Source: CAYRGS01 sp964423875
GTDB lineage: Bacteria; UBA8248; JACPRG01; G963555815
Reading direction: 5' to 3'
Length of the DNA: 64,000 nt
NCBI GenBank assembly: GCA_964423875.1
Contig: CAYRGS010000004.1
Coordinates: 1 to 64,000, forward strand
Both the position numbers and the translations under genes were made by a program. Within the stretch, counting starts at the first letter, position 1. Each line of letters begins with the position of its first letter. Shown piece after piece: positions 51,312-59,919 of the stretch. The notes beneath the pieces were generated by a model, which was given only the letters and a program-made list of their open reading frames with translations, searched no databases and was not told where the DNA came from.

Positions 51312-53108
51312 GTGCGTTATTCCCGCATGTTTCTTCCCACCCTGAAAGAAGACCCCGCCGAAGCCGAGGTGGTGAGCCACACGCTGATGGTGCGGGCAGG
51401 TCAGATCCGGCGCATGGCGGCCGGGGTGTACAGCCTCCTTCCCCTGGGCCTCCGCGTTCAGCAGAAGGTCGAGCGGATCGTCCGGGAGGAGATGAGCCGG
51501 GCGGGCGCCCAGGAGGTCCTGCTGCCCGTTCTACTCCCGGCCGAGCTTTGGCGGGAGACCGGCCGCTGGGAGGCGTACGGCAAGGAGCTGATGCGCATCA
51601 AGGATCGCCATGACCGCGAGTTTTGTCTCGGCCCCACACACGAAGAGATCATCACCGACATGGTCCGGCGCGACGTCCGGTCCTATCGGGACCTGCCCCT
51701 GAACCTCTATCAGATTCAAACCAAGTTCCGGGACGAGATCCGTCCTCGGTTCGGCGTGATGCGGGGGCGGGAATTCACGATGAAGGACGCCTACAGCTTT
51801 GACCGGGATGAGGCGGGAGCGGAGGAGAGCTACCGGGCCATGTTCGACGCGTACCACCGGATTTTCACTCGGTGCGGCTTGAGCTTCTCGGCGGTGGAGG
51901 CCGATACGGGGCTGATCGGGGGGTCGTTTTCGCATGAGTTCATGGTCCACGCCGAAACGGGTGAAGAGGCCATCACCGTTTGTGACGCCTGTGGATACGG
52001 CGCGAACGCCGAGCGGACGCCGCTGGATGAAGAGGCCGGCGGGGTTTCACCCGACGGGCCGTCTTGGGAAGGGGAGGGGGGGGGGGGCGAAGGCGGCGCG
52101 TTTGCGGAGATTGAGCCCCGCAAGGTCCACACCCCCGACGTGACGACGGCCGACGACGTGGCGCGGTTTTTCGGCCGCGGCCTTCACCGGCTTGCGAAGA
52201 CACTCATTTACGAAGCCGACGGCGCCCCGGTCGCCGTGATGATACGCGGGGACTTTCAAGTCAATGAGACCAAGCTGAGCCGCCACCTTGGGGCCGCCGA
52301 GTTGGTCCTAGCGGGAGAAGAGGCGACTGTCCGGGTGACGGGGGCGCCGGTAGGATTCGCCGGACCCCTCGGGTTGACGGAAGAGATCCCCATTCTTTGC
52401 GATTTCAGCATCAAAGGGCAAGAGAACCTTGTCGTCGGCGCGAATGAGAACGACCACCACTATGAAGGCGTGCGGCCGGAGCGTGATTTCGAGGTGAAGA
52501 GATATGTCGACTTGCGCCAAGCCCGGGAAGGGGACCCTTGTCCCCGATGCCGCGCGCCGTTGCGCATCTTTCGGGGAATCGAAGTGGGGCACGTTTTCAA
52601 GCTGGGAACCAAGTACAGCGAGGCCATGGACGCAACGTTTCTGGATGAAAAAGGGGAGGCGCGGCCGCCCATCATGGGCTGCTACGGAATCGGCATCGGG
52701 CGGACCGTGGCCGCCGCGATTGAGCAGAACCACGATGAAAACGGAATCATCTGGCCCGGCCCCATCGCCCCCTTCCACGTCATCTTGATCCCGATCAGCG
52801 TCAAAGACGAATCGGCCGCGAGGGCGGTGGAAGAAATCTACGCCGCGTTGTGCGAAGCTTCCGTCGAAGTTCTGTTGGACGACCGGGACGAGCGGCCCGG
52901 CGTAAAATTCAAGGACGCGGACTTGATGGGCGTCCCCTTTCAGTTGATTATCGGTCCCAAGGGGCTGGCCGAAGGCAAGGTGGAGCTGAAACGCCGAAGG
53001 GGAGGCGCGAAAGAGTTCATCGAGTTGGACCGGGCGGCGGAGACGGTTCGCCTGCGGGTGGCTGAGGCCCTTTCCCCGGCGGGTGCGGAGGAAGGGGCTT
53101 TTTCATAA
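51312..53108 (+). CDS. proS: Prolyl-tRNA synthetase (bacterial type with editing domain)
   Basis: 598-residue class II synthetase. Motif 1 to 3 regions are visible: RYSRMFLPTLKEDPAEAEVV, LMVRAGQIRRMAAGVYSLLP, FCLGPTHEEIITDMVR, TKFRDEIRPRFGVMRGREF, and GCYGIGIGRTVAAAIEQNHD. The internal insertion (about 220-400) is the Ala-tRNA-Pro editing domain with HTPDVTTADDVARFF and VMIRGDFQVNETKL. The C-terminal anticodon domain contains LLDDRDERPGVKFKDADLMG. Inside the editing domain's leading linker a 12-G run encodes EGEGGGGEGG. The GTG start lacks a strong ribosome site. Confidence 0.95.
   Translation: MRYSRMFLPTLKEDPAEAEVVSHTLMVRAGQIRRMAAGVYSLLPLGLRVQQKVERIVREEMSRAGAQEVLLPVLLPAELWRETGRWEAYGKELMRIKDRHDREFCLGPTHEEIITDMVRRDVRSYRDLPLNLYQIQTKFRDEIRPRFGVMRGREFTMKDAYSFDRDEAGAEESYRAMFDAYHRIFTRCGLSFSAVEADTGLIGGSFSHEFMVHAETGEEAITVCDACGYGANAERTPLDEEAGGVSPDGPSWEGEGGGGEGGAFAEIEPRKVHTPDVTTADDVARFFGRGLHRLAKTLIYEADGAPVAVMIRGDFQVNETKLSRHLGAAELVLAGEEATVRVTGAPVGFAGPLGLTEEIPILCDFSIKGQENLVVGANENDHHYEGVRPERDFEVKRYVDLRQAREGDPCPRCRAPLRIFRGIEVGHVFKLGTKYSEAMDATFLDEKGEARPPIMGCYGIGIGRTVAAAIEQNHDENGIIWPGPIAPFHVILIPISVKDESAARAVEEIYAALCEASVEVLLDDRDERPGVKFKDADLMGVPFQLIIGPKGLAEGKVELKRRRGGAKEFIELDRAAETVRLRVAEALSPAGAEEGAFS
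52076..52087 (+). repeat. 12-G homopolymer inside proS
   Basis: Twelve consecutive G residues in the flexible linker before the editing domain of prolyl-tRNA synthetase. Because proS is essential, frequent slippage here would be harmful, so this copy argues that G tracts in this genome are not necessarily selected as switches. Confidence 0.8.
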
Positions 53109-53152
53109 GCGCGTCGGGTCTTTTTCCCGTCGAGTCCCCGTTTAAATTTTCT

Positions 53153-53181
53153 TTGAATTTCTACGCCGGCGGTGCTACATT
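53153..53181 (+). promoter_or_regulatory. Probable promoter of the rimP-nusA-infB operon
   Basis: TTGAAT (53153-53158), a 17-bp spacer and TACATT (53176-53181), each four of six matches, placed after proS and about 27 bp before the leader hairpin. Spacing is ideal; strength is moderate. Confidence 0.5.
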
Positions 53182-53207
53182 AAGCCTAACTTTGGTATCC
53201 TGTGCCG

Positions 53208-53238
53208 GAGTGGGTCGATGTCGCCCACTCTTTTTTTT
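53208..53238 (+). terminator. Intrinsic terminator/attenuator in the rimP leader
   Basis: GAGTGGG (53208-53214), a 9-nt loop and CCCACTC (53224-53230), followed by eight T residues (53231-53238). It lies between the proposed promoter and the rimP start, so in addition to ending proS transcripts it may attenuate the downstream operon, as leader terminators commonly do for nusA operons. Hairpin and T-tract are directly visible; the regulatory role is inferred. Confidence 0.75.
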
Positions 53239-53332
53239 GACCTGACCCTCCGGGCCGAGGCGAAGCGGGCTGGGGAAATCCCGGCCCTTGGAGGAAGTGG
53301 ACCCTGCCGGGGCGGGCAACAGGGGAGTTCGA

Positions 53333-53806
53333 TTGCTTGCCGGGGAATTGAGAGGACGGCTCTGGCCCGTCGTGGAACCCATCATCGAAGAAGAGGGGCT
53401 GGAACTGGTCGAGGTGGAGTTCATTCACCACAGCGGCTCTTGGGTCCTGCGGATTTACATGGACAGACCCGGTGGGGTGCGGATCGAGGATTGTGCGCGC
53501 GTCAGCCGCAGATTGAGTCCGGTGCTCGACGTGGAAGACCTGATCCCCCACCACTATACGTTGGAGGTGTCGTCTCCCGGCGTTCCAAGGCCGATTCGAA
53601 AAGCGCGCGACTTCGAGCGCTTGTCCGGAGAACGGGCCCGAATCGAGATGGCCCTTCCGATGGACGGCCGAAAGCGGTTCACGGGAGAATTGGCGGGCGT
53701 ATGCGGCGGTTTGGAACCCGCCGTGGCCTTGGCGTTGGATGACGGAGAGGTGGTTCATCTTCCGCTGACCCGGATCAAGCGGGCGCGCCAGGAAATCGAG
53801 ATTTGA
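53333..53806 (+). CDS. rimP: Ribosome maturation factor RimP
   Basis: 157-residue RimP, needed for 30S subunit maturation. It reads LWPVVEPIIEEEGLELVEVE, then SWVLRIYMDRPGGVRIEDCA, SRRLSPVLDVEDLIPHHYTL and the hallmark LEVSSPGVPRPIRKARDFER, ending LPLTRIKRARQEIEI. TTG 53333 has GGGGAG five bases upstream; TTG 53288 or GTG 53297 would extend it by a non-conserved stretch. It is the first gene of the rimP-nusA-infB operon. Confidence 0.93.
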   Translation: MLAGELRGRLWPVVEPIIEEEGLELVEVEFIHHSGSWVLRIYMDRPGGVRIEDCARVSRRLSPVLDVEDLIPHHYTLEVSSPGVPRPIRKARDFERLSGERARIEMALPMDGRKRFTGELAGVCGGLEPAVALALDDGEVVHLPLTRIKRARQEIEI

Positions 53807-53861
53807 GGCGGTGGTTGCGATGCCCTGAGGCATCCGGAAGCCTTTGCAGGAGAGAAACACC

Positions 53862-55469
53862 GTGAACCAGGAGCTCATGCTCGTATTAGGTCAAATCCAG
53901 CGCGAAAAAGGCATCGACCAGGAAGTGCTCATCGAGGCCGTCAAATCCGCCGTCGTGTCAGCTTCCCGCAAATACTACGGTCCGACGGCCGAGATCGACG
54001 CTACTTTCGATCCGGAGACCGGATCGATGGACCTGTTTTGTCATAAAACAGTCGTCGACGAGGTGATCGACCCGGACTTGGAAATTTCTCCGGAAGAAGC
54101 CGCCGACTACCTTGAAACGCCCGCGGTGGGGGATGTGGTCGATATCCGGATTCCCTATGAGAGCTTCGGGCGCATCGCCGCCCAGACGGCCAAGCAGGTC
54201 ATTTTGCAGCGCGTCCGCGAGGGCGAGCGGGAAATGATCTACGAGGAGTACAAGGACCGTGAGGGAGAGTTGATCAACGGGACCGTCTCCCGCGTTGAAA
54301 AGGGGACGATCTACGTGGACATGGGAAAGGGGGAGGGCGTGCTTCCCCGAAGGGAGCAAGTGTTCCGGGAGGTTTACCGGCGGAGCGATCGGATCCGGGC
54401 GTACCTGTTGGAAGTCCGCCAGGCGACCCGAGGCCCGCAAATCATTCTCTCCCGCACCCACCCTGGCTTAGTCATCCGGCTATTCGAAATCGAAGTCCCC
54501 GAAATTTATGAAGGGATTGTGGAAATCAAGATCGCCGTCCGAGAGCCCAGCGGTCGGACGAAGCTTGCGGTGCTCTCGCATGACCGGGACGTAGACCCAG
54601 TTGGGGCCTGTGTCGGCATGCGGGGCTCCCGCGTCCAAGCCATCGTGCAGGAGCTTCGGGGGGAGAAGATCGACATCATCCCCTGGTCGGAGGACATCCA
54701 AACCCTCGCTGCCAACTCTTTGAGCCCCGCGAAGATTTCGCGAATCATCCTGGAAGAGGCTGATAACACAATGACCGTCGTTGCGCCGGACGATCAATTG
54801 TCGCTCGCCATCGGCAAGGGAGGCCAAAACGTCCGGCTGGCGGCGAAGCTGCTCAAGTGGCGAATCGACATCAAAGGCGAGACCGAATACCAGGACGAGC
54901 AACTGGAAAGAGCGGATTTGCTTCTCTCCGGGGTGGGGGCGAAGAAGCCGAACACCCCATTGACGGAATTGGAGGGTCTCGGGCCTCGAACGGCCGGTCT
55001 TCTCGAAGAGCATGGCATCAAGAACATCGAGCGGCTCAAGGAGACTTCGTCGGAGACAATGGTCGAGATTCCGGGAATCGGCCAAAAAATCGCGGAGGCC
55101 CTCATCGCCCGGGCACATGCGTACATCGAGGAGCACGCCCAACCCGAGCCGCAAGAGCCGGAGGCTGGAGAGGATGAGGCCGCCGAAGAGGCGTCCGTCA
55201 ATGAGCAGGGGACACCGGAGGGTCTCACGCCGGACACCGGGGGAGGGGGGGATGGAATCCCGGAGGCCTCGGGCGAGGTTCTGCCGGCGGAGACCGAGAA
55301 TCCGGCACCCGGAGAGGAAGAAGAGGAGCCCGGACAGCCGGAGGATTCCGCGTCGGCCGCGCCGGAAGCTTCTGCCGGGGATGCCATGGCTGAAGGCGCC
55401 TCGGAAGATGCGTCCCAGGAAGAAAAACAGCCGGCACAACCCGACTCGGAGGCGAAAGAAGACTCGTAA
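53862..55469 (+). CDS. nusA: Transcription termination/antitermination factor NusA
   Basis: 535-residue NusA. The N-terminal RNA-polymerase-binding domain (NQELMLVLGQIQREKGIDQE), S1 domain (INGTVSRVEKGTIYVDMGKG), KH1 (VDPVGACVGMRGSRVQAIVQ), KH2 (DDQLSLAIGKGGQNVRLAAK) and helix-hairpin-helix repeats (ELEGLGPRTAGLLEEHGIKN) are in order, followed by an approximately 110-residue acidic, proline-rich tail not typical of E. coli NusA. GTG 53862 has AGGAGAG seven bases upstream. No ylxR gene intervenes before infB, unlike many operons. Confidence 0.96.
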   Translation: MNQELMLVLGQIQREKGIDQEVLIEAVKSAVVSASRKYYGPTAEIDATFDPETGSMDLFCHKTVVDEVIDPDLEISPEEAADYLETPAVGDVVDIRIPYESFGRIAAQTAKQVILQRVREGEREMIYEEYKDREGELINGTVSRVEKGTIYVDMGKGEGVLPRREQVFREVYRRSDRIRAYLLEVRQATRGPQIILSRTHPGLVIRLFEIEVPEIYEGIVEIKIAVREPSGRTKLAVLSHDRDVDPVGACVGMRGSRVQAIVQELRGEKIDIIPWSEDIQTLAANSLSPAKISRIILEEADNTMTVVAPDDQLSLAIGKGGQNVRLAAKLLKWRIDIKGETEYQDEQLERADLLLSGVGAKKPNTPLTELEGLGPRTAGLLEEHGIKNIERLKETSSETMVEIPGIGQKIAEALIARAHAYIEEHAQPEPQEPEAGEDEAAEEASVNEQGTPEGLTPDTGGGGDGIPEASGEVLPAETENPAPGEEEEEPGQPEDSASAAPEASAGDAMAEGASEDASQEEKQPAQPDSEAKEDS

Positions 55470-55537
55470 TCAGCCCCATAAGTTCGGAACACGCTTTTTT
55501 TCAGGGAGTTATCAGGACGGGCCAACGGTCCCGCCTG

Positions 55538-55546
55538 TGATATAAT
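55538..55546 (+). promoter_or_regulatory. Extended -10 promoter upstream of infB
   Basis: TGATATAAT: a perfect TATAAT (55541-55546) with the extended TGn element, 44 bp before the infB start, in the 120-bp nusA-infB gap. No -35 box is obvious, which is acceptable for extended -10 promoters. It would give infB and downstream genes a second transcription start. Confidence 0.5.
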
Positions 55547-55589
55547 TCGGAGCGACCTGCCGAAGATCCCGGAGTCGATGGAGCTTTTG

Positions 55590-58013
55590 ATGGCTGGAAT
55601 CAAGATTTATGAATTGGCCCGAGACATCGGGATGCCGAGTAAGGACTTGGCGGCCTGGGCGCTGGAAGCGGGTTTCTCCGTCAAGACTCACATGAGCTCG
55701 GTGGATGAAAAGACTGCAAAAGAGATTCGTGCGGGTTTGAAGAAAGCCGGGCTTGTTACCGGATCCAAAGCGGGCGCGGCCAAGAAGACTCCGACAAAAA
55801 AGCCGAAATCGACAAAGAAGGCCGATCAGAAGAAGCCCTCCGGCGCGGCCAAGACCCAAGCGAAGACCCCCGCCAAAAAAACGAAGACCAAAGTCAAACC
55901 GGCGGATGAAAAGGTCGAAGCCGGCGGCGAGGACGGCTTCGACGAACTGGAGGCGTTGGAACGCCAGCTGGAGACCTTGGCTGAGCAGGAAGCGGCGCAG
56001 GCCCCGCCGAAGGTCGAAACACCCGTTGAGGAGGCGCCGTCCGAGCCTCCCCAACCCGAGGAGGCCGCCGTCGAGGAACCGGCGGCGGAGCCCGTAGTTG
56101 CCGTGGCGGAACCCGTGGTTGTCGAGGCGGAACCCGTGGTTGTCGAGGCGGAGCCCGAGCCTCCCGCTGCGGTCGAGGAAGAAGCCCCTCCGGCTCCCCC
56201 CGAATCCTCGGCGGTGAAGACGCCTTCACCCGAGGATTCGCCGGAAGCGCCCCCCGTCGAAGCAACAAAGATTAGCCTCCCCGAAGCGCGGACTGTCAAG
56301 GAGCTTGCCGAGCTGCTCGGTAAAACGACCGGCGACCTCCTGATGAAGATGATGGGCAAGGGGCTCGTCTCCAATGTGAACACATTGGTGGACAACCAGA
56401 CGGCGATGGAATTGGCCCGGGAGTTTGGTTTTGATCCGGAGCTCGCCGAAGCGAAAGTCGATGCCGACATTGAAGAGGACGAAGAGGAAAAAGAAGAAGA
56501 CCTCGTTCCTCGTCCGCCGGTCGTCACCGTCATGGGCCACGTCGATCACGGAAAGACTTCCCTGCTCGATTCGATTCGGCAAACCAACGTGACGCAAAGC
56601 GAAGCCGGAAACATCACCCAGCACATCGGGGCCTATCACGTAACCGTGGACAAAGGAACCATCGTTTTTCTCGATACGCCGGGCCACGAGGCGTTCTCCG
56701 CCATGCGCGCCCGAGGCGCGGAGGTGACCGATATCGTCGTTCTCACCGTCGCGGCCAATGACGGCGTGATGCCCCAAACCCGTGAAGCTGTTGACCACGC
56801 TAAGGCGGCGGGCGTTCCGATTGTTGTCGCCGTTAATAAGATCGACCTCGATAACGCTGACCTGGAGAAGGTCCGGCGGGAGTTGAGCGAGCTCGGCTTG
56901 GTGCCGGAAGAGTGGGGCGGTGACACGATCTACGTGGATGTGTCGGCCAAGCAGCGGACGAACATCGGTGGTCTGTTGGAGATGCTCATTCTCCAGGCGG
57001 AGATCATGGAGTTGAAGGCGAATCCTAACCGGCGGGCGAAATCCATCGTCCTGGAAGCCGAATTGGACCGGGGCCGCGGCCCGGTGGCCAGGATTCTGGT
57101 GCAGCAGGGAACCCTCAAACTGGGCGACCCCTTCGTCACTGGCCTGCATCATGGGCGCGTCCGCGCGCTGGTCAACGATGAAGGTCAGAAGGTGAAGTCC
57201 GCCGGCCCCTCCATGCCGGTGGAGGTCTTGGGGCTGTCCGGCCTCCCCCAGGCTGGGGACAGCTTCACGGTCGTGGAGGACGAGCGCCAGGCCCGCCACC
57301 TCGCCAACCAGCGGATGCAGCGCAGGCGCCAGGAAGACCGGGGCGCGACGGTTCGGGTCACCCTGGAAGACATCTACCGGGGGGTCCAGGAGGGCTTGGT
57401 CAAAGAGCTTATCATTGTGCTAAAGGCCGATGCTCAGGGGTCCATCGGGGCCCTTCAGGACGCCCTTGCGGGCCTGGGCGGAGGCGAGGTTCGCGTGTGC
57501 GTGATCCACAGCTCGGTCGGCGGGATCACCGAGTCGGATGTTATGTTGGCCTCGGCCTCGAACGCCCTCATCATCGGGTTCCACGTCCGACCCACGCCGC
57601 AGGCGGCCGTGTCCGCCGAACGGGAAAAAGTCGAGATCAGGCTCTACAACATCATCTATGAGGCCATCCAGGAGATTAAGGATGCCCTGAGTGGACTCCT
57701 TGATCCGACCATCAAGGAGACCGTCCTCGGCCGGGTCGAGGTTCGGGAGGTGTTTCACATCCCCCGTGTTGGCTCGGTGGCGGGCTGTTACGTGACCGAC
57801 GGAACCGTTCAACGCAATGTGTTGGCGCGAATCATCCGCGATAGCATCGTGATCTATGAAGGCAAGGTCGGTTCTTTGCGCCGCTTCAAAGAAGATGTGG
57901 CCGAAGTCAACAACGGCTACGAATGCGGCATCGGGATCGAAAACTTCCAAGACGTCAAGCAGGGCGACATCATCGAGCCTTACGCCGTGGAGGAAGTGGC
58001 ACGGACTCTGTAA
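55590..58013 (+). CDS. infB: Translation initiation factor IF-2
   Basis: 807-residue IF-2. An N-terminal domain (IKIYELARDIGMPSKDLAAW) leads to a lysine-rich then Glu/Pro/Ala/Val-rich linker (about 55-225) with a small tandem repeat EAEPVVVEAEPVVVEAEP, then a second IF2-N segment (KELAELLGKTTGDLLMKMMG). The GTPase has G1 GHVDHGKTSLLD (316-), G3 LDTPGHEAFSAMRARG and G4 VVAVNKIDLDNADLE. Domains II-IV follow (GSIGALQDALAGL, DSIVIYEGKVGSLRRFKEDV, CGIGIENFQDVKQGDIIEPY). ATG 55590 has GGAG six bases upstream; ATG 55578 is the alternative. Confidence 0.96.
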   Translation: MAGIKIYELARDIGMPSKDLAAWALEAGFSVKTHMSSVDEKTAKEIRAGLKKAGLVTGSKAGAAKKTPTKKPKSTKKADQKKPSGAAKTQAKTPAKKTKTKVKPADEKVEAGGEDGFDELEALERQLETLAEQEAAQAPPKVETPVEEAPSEPPQPEEAAVEEPAAEPVVAVAEPVVVEAEPVVVEAEPEPPAAVEEEAPPAPPESSAVKTPSPEDSPEAPPVEATKISLPEARTVKELAELLGKTTGDLLMKMMGKGLVSNVNTLVDNQTAMELAREFGFDPELAEAKVDADIEEDEEEKEEDLVPRPPVVTVMGHVDHGKTSLLDSIRQTNVTQSEAGNITQHIGAYHVTVDKGTIVFLDTPGHEAFSAMRARGAEVTDIVVLTVAANDGVMPQTREAVDHAKAAGVPIVVAVNKIDLDNADLEKVRRELSELGLVPEEWGGDTIYVDVSAKQRTNIGGLLEMLILQAEIMELKANPNRRAKSIVLEAELDRGRGPVARILVQQGTLKLGDPFVTGLHHGRVRALVNDEGQKVKSAGPSMPVEVLGLSGLPQAGDSFTVVEDERQARHLANQRMQRRRQEDRGATVRVTLEDIYRGVQEGLVKELIIVLKADAQGSIGALQDALAGLGGGEVRVCVIHSSVGGITESDVMLASASNALIIGFHVRPTPQAAVSAEREKVEIRLYNIIYEAIQEIKDALSGLLDPTIKETVLGRVEVREVFHIPRVGSVAGCYVTDGTVQRNVLARIIRDSIVIYEGKVGSLRRFKEDVAEVNNGYECGIGIENFQDVKQGDIIEPYAVEEVARTL

Positions 58014-58018
58014 ATCAA

Positions 58019-58300
58019 ATGATGATCGGCGTGTGCACCATCGAGTTGAGGATTCACGGGGGCCGTTCGCTGAAAGAGAAAAGACGGGTGCTTCGAAGCG
58101 TGAAGGATCGGATCCGCAACCGGTTCAACGTTTCCATTGCCGAGGTGGGTTACCAGGACAAATGGCAGCGGGCACTTCTTGGCCTCGCCGCCGTCAGCAA
58201 CGAACGGAACCATCTCACCGGCTTACTGGAATCGGTCGTCTCCGAGGTCGAGTCCATGGGGGTGGCGGAGATTGTCTATGACGAGATCGAGATCCTCTGA
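58019..58300 (+). CDS. ylxP: YlxP/DUF503 family protein
   Basis: 93-residue small protein found between infB and rbfA in many bacteria. Sequence landmarks are IGVCTIELRIHGGRSLKEKR, LRSVKDRIRNRFNVSIAEVG and LGLAAVSNERNHLTGLLESV. ATG 58019 (MMIGV) is five bases after the infB stop; the longer frame to 57923 overlaps infB and is not used. It abuts the rbfA start. Function is not established. Confidence 0.9.
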   Translation: MMIGVCTIELRIHGGRSLKEKRRVLRSVKDRIRNRFNVSIAEVGYQDKWQRALLGLAAVSNERNHLTGLLESVVSEVESMGVAEIVYDEIEIL

Positions 58301-58654
58301 ATGCTGAACCGGCGCCCTTTCCGACGCACGGACCGTGTGGCGGACCTGATACGCCGGGAGCTCGCCAATCTGGTTCAGACGGGCCTGAAGGACCCCCGGG
58401 TCGGTTTCGTTTCCATCACGGGGGTGGAGGTCAGTCCGGACCTGAAGCAGGCAAAGGTGCACGTCAGCGTTTATGGCACCCCCGAGGAGCAGGCGTCCTC
58501 CCTTGAGGGTCTACAGAGCGCGACCGGCTATGTGCGGTCGGTTTTGAAGCGCACGCTTCACTTGAAGCGGATTCCCGAACTGGTTTTTTACCTGGATGAT
58601 TCCATCGCCCAAGGCGCCCGAATCAATGCCGCCCTTGCAAGCCTCAAAGATTAA
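58301..58654 (+). CDS. rbfA: 30S ribosome-binding factor A
   Basis: 117-residue RbfA, a KH-fold cold-shock assembly factor for 16S rRNA. It begins RRPFRRTDRVADLIRRELAN, followed by DPRVGFVSITGVEVSPDLKQ, AKVHVSVYGTPEEQ and LKRIPELVFYLDDSIAQGAR, all diagnostic. ATG directly follows the ylxP stop, and truB starts within its last codons (29-bp overlap), so translation is coupled. Confidence 0.94.
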   Translation: MLNRRPFRRTDRVADLIRRELANLVQTGLKDPRVGFVSITGVEVSPDLKQAKVHVSVYGTPEEQASSLEGLQSATGYVRSVLKRTLHLKRIPELVFYLDDSIAQGARINAALASLKD

Positions 58655-59597
58655 GAACGCCGCGGCCAGCCGCGTTCAGGGATTCCTGAACATTGACAAG
58701 GCGGCGGGGCCCACGTCCCATGACATTGTGGCCCGGCTGCGAAAGGTCCTTCCGGGCGTCCGCGTGGGTCATGGGGGAACCCTCGACCCGGCGGCGGAGG
58801 GGGTCCTGCCCATTTGCCTGGGCGCGGCCACCAAATATTTCGATTTCCTGCTCGAATCCCGGAAGACTTATCTCGCCACCGTCCGCCTCGGGATCACCAC
58901 GTCCACCCAGGACCGCGACGGAGAGGTGATCGAGGAGCGGCCGGTGGGAGACCTGGACCGTGACGCCTTCTCCGCTGTCCTGAAGAGGTTTGAGGGGGAG
59001 ATCGACCAGGTGCCGCCCATGTTCTCGGCGCGCCGGCACCAGGGAAAGCGGCTCTACGAGCTGGCGCGCGCCGGCATCGAAGTGGAACGGGAGCCCCATA
59101 AGGGCAAGGTTTATTGGATCCGGATCTTGTCGATTGAGGAACCCGAGGTCACCTTCGAGGTCCAGTGCGGCAGCGGCACCTACGTCCGAACCCTCTGTCA
59201 CGACATCGGTCTGGCCTGGGGGACCGGGGGACACCTTTGCCGCCTGACCCGCAAGGCGGTGGGGGCGTTCGCGGTGGAGGACGCCGTCTCGCTGGAGGTT
59301 GGCGAAGAGCGAATCCGCGAGGGACGGCTGAATGATGTCCTGAAGTCCGTGGAGGAAGGGTTGTCCTTCCTGCCCGATGTCAACCTGCTGCGGTCGCCAA
59401 CCGGAGGCTTGCGGCGGGGCCTGTGGATCCTGGAGGGAATTTTCATCCGAAACATCCCGGAGTGCCCTCCGGGAAATCACGTTCGACTGGTCGACAACTC
59501 CGGCCGGACGCTGGGCATCGCCCGTATCGTGCCCGGCGAACCGGTGCGGCTCCAAGTCCGCAAGGTGATCGACCCGCCCGCGGAATTCTCCGCGTGA
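58626..59597 (+). CDS. truB: tRNA pseudouridine-55 synthase
   Basis: 323-residue TruB making pseudouridine 55 in the T-loop of tRNAs. Motifs are GFLNIDKAAGPTSHDIVARL, the catalytic-Asp loop VGHGGTLDPAAEGVLPICLG, KTYLATVRLGITTSTQDRDG and CGSGTYVRTLCHDIGLAWG; a C-terminal PUA-like domain follows. ATG 58626 overlaps rbfA; ATG 58596 would add ten residues. rpsO follows 34 bp downstream. Confidence 0.95.
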   Translation: MPPLQASKIKNAAASRVQGFLNIDKAAGPTSHDIVARLRKVLPGVRVGHGGTLDPAAEGVLPICLGAATKYFDFLLESRKTYLATVRLGITTSTQDRDGEVIEERPVGDLDRDAFSAVLKRFEGEIDQVPPMFSARRHQGKRLYELARAGIEVEREPHKGKVYWIRILSIEEPEVTFEVQCGSGTYVRTLCHDIGLAWGTGGHLCRLTRKAVGAFAVEDAVSLEVGEERIREGRLNDVLKSVEEGLSFLPDVNLLRSPTGGLRRGLWILEGIFIRNIPECPPGNHVRLVDNSGRTLGIARIVPGEPVRLQVRKVIDPPAEFSA

Positions 59598-59631
59598 ATC
59601 CACGGCGCTCACGCGTTCAAGGAAAATCCAG

Positions 59632-59898
59632 ATGATCACGAAGGAGCAGAAAGAAGGGCTGATCGAGGAGTATCGGCACCACGACAGCGACACGGGGTCG
59701 CCCGAAGTCCAGATTGCGATCCTGAGCAACCGCATCGGTTACCTGACCGAGCATATGAAAGCTCACAAAAAAGATTTTAACACCCGTCGGGGTCTGTTGA
59801 AGCTCGTCGGCCAACGAAGGCGGCTTCTTGATTATCTCAAGGAGAAAAACATCGACCGGTACCGAACCGTCATCCAAAGACTCAATATTCGTCGGTGA
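59632..59898 (+). CDS. rpsO: 30S ribosomal protein S15
   Basis: 88-residue S15, exact family length, binding the 16S central domain. It begins ITKEQKEGLIEEYRHHDSDT with GSPEVQIAILSNRIGYLTEH, HKKDFNTRRGLLKLVGQRRR and LLDYLKEKNIDRYRTVIQRL. It sits in the conserved truB-rpsO-pnp order; 21 bp separate it from pnp. Confidence 0.97.
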   Translation: MITKEQKEGLIEEYRHHDSDTGSPEVQIAILSNRIGYLTEHMKAHKKDFNTRRGLLKLVGQRRRLLDYLKEKNIDRYRTVIQRLNIRR

Positions 59899-59919
59899 CC
59901 GGAAGAGAGGAGTAACTGA

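Noticed and set aside
56100..56160. Tandem DNA repeat in infB (GCGGAACCCGTGGTTGTCGAG twice or more)
   Set aside because: It is a short in-frame repeat in the low-complexity linker of IF-2, a common feature of this domain, not a separate element.
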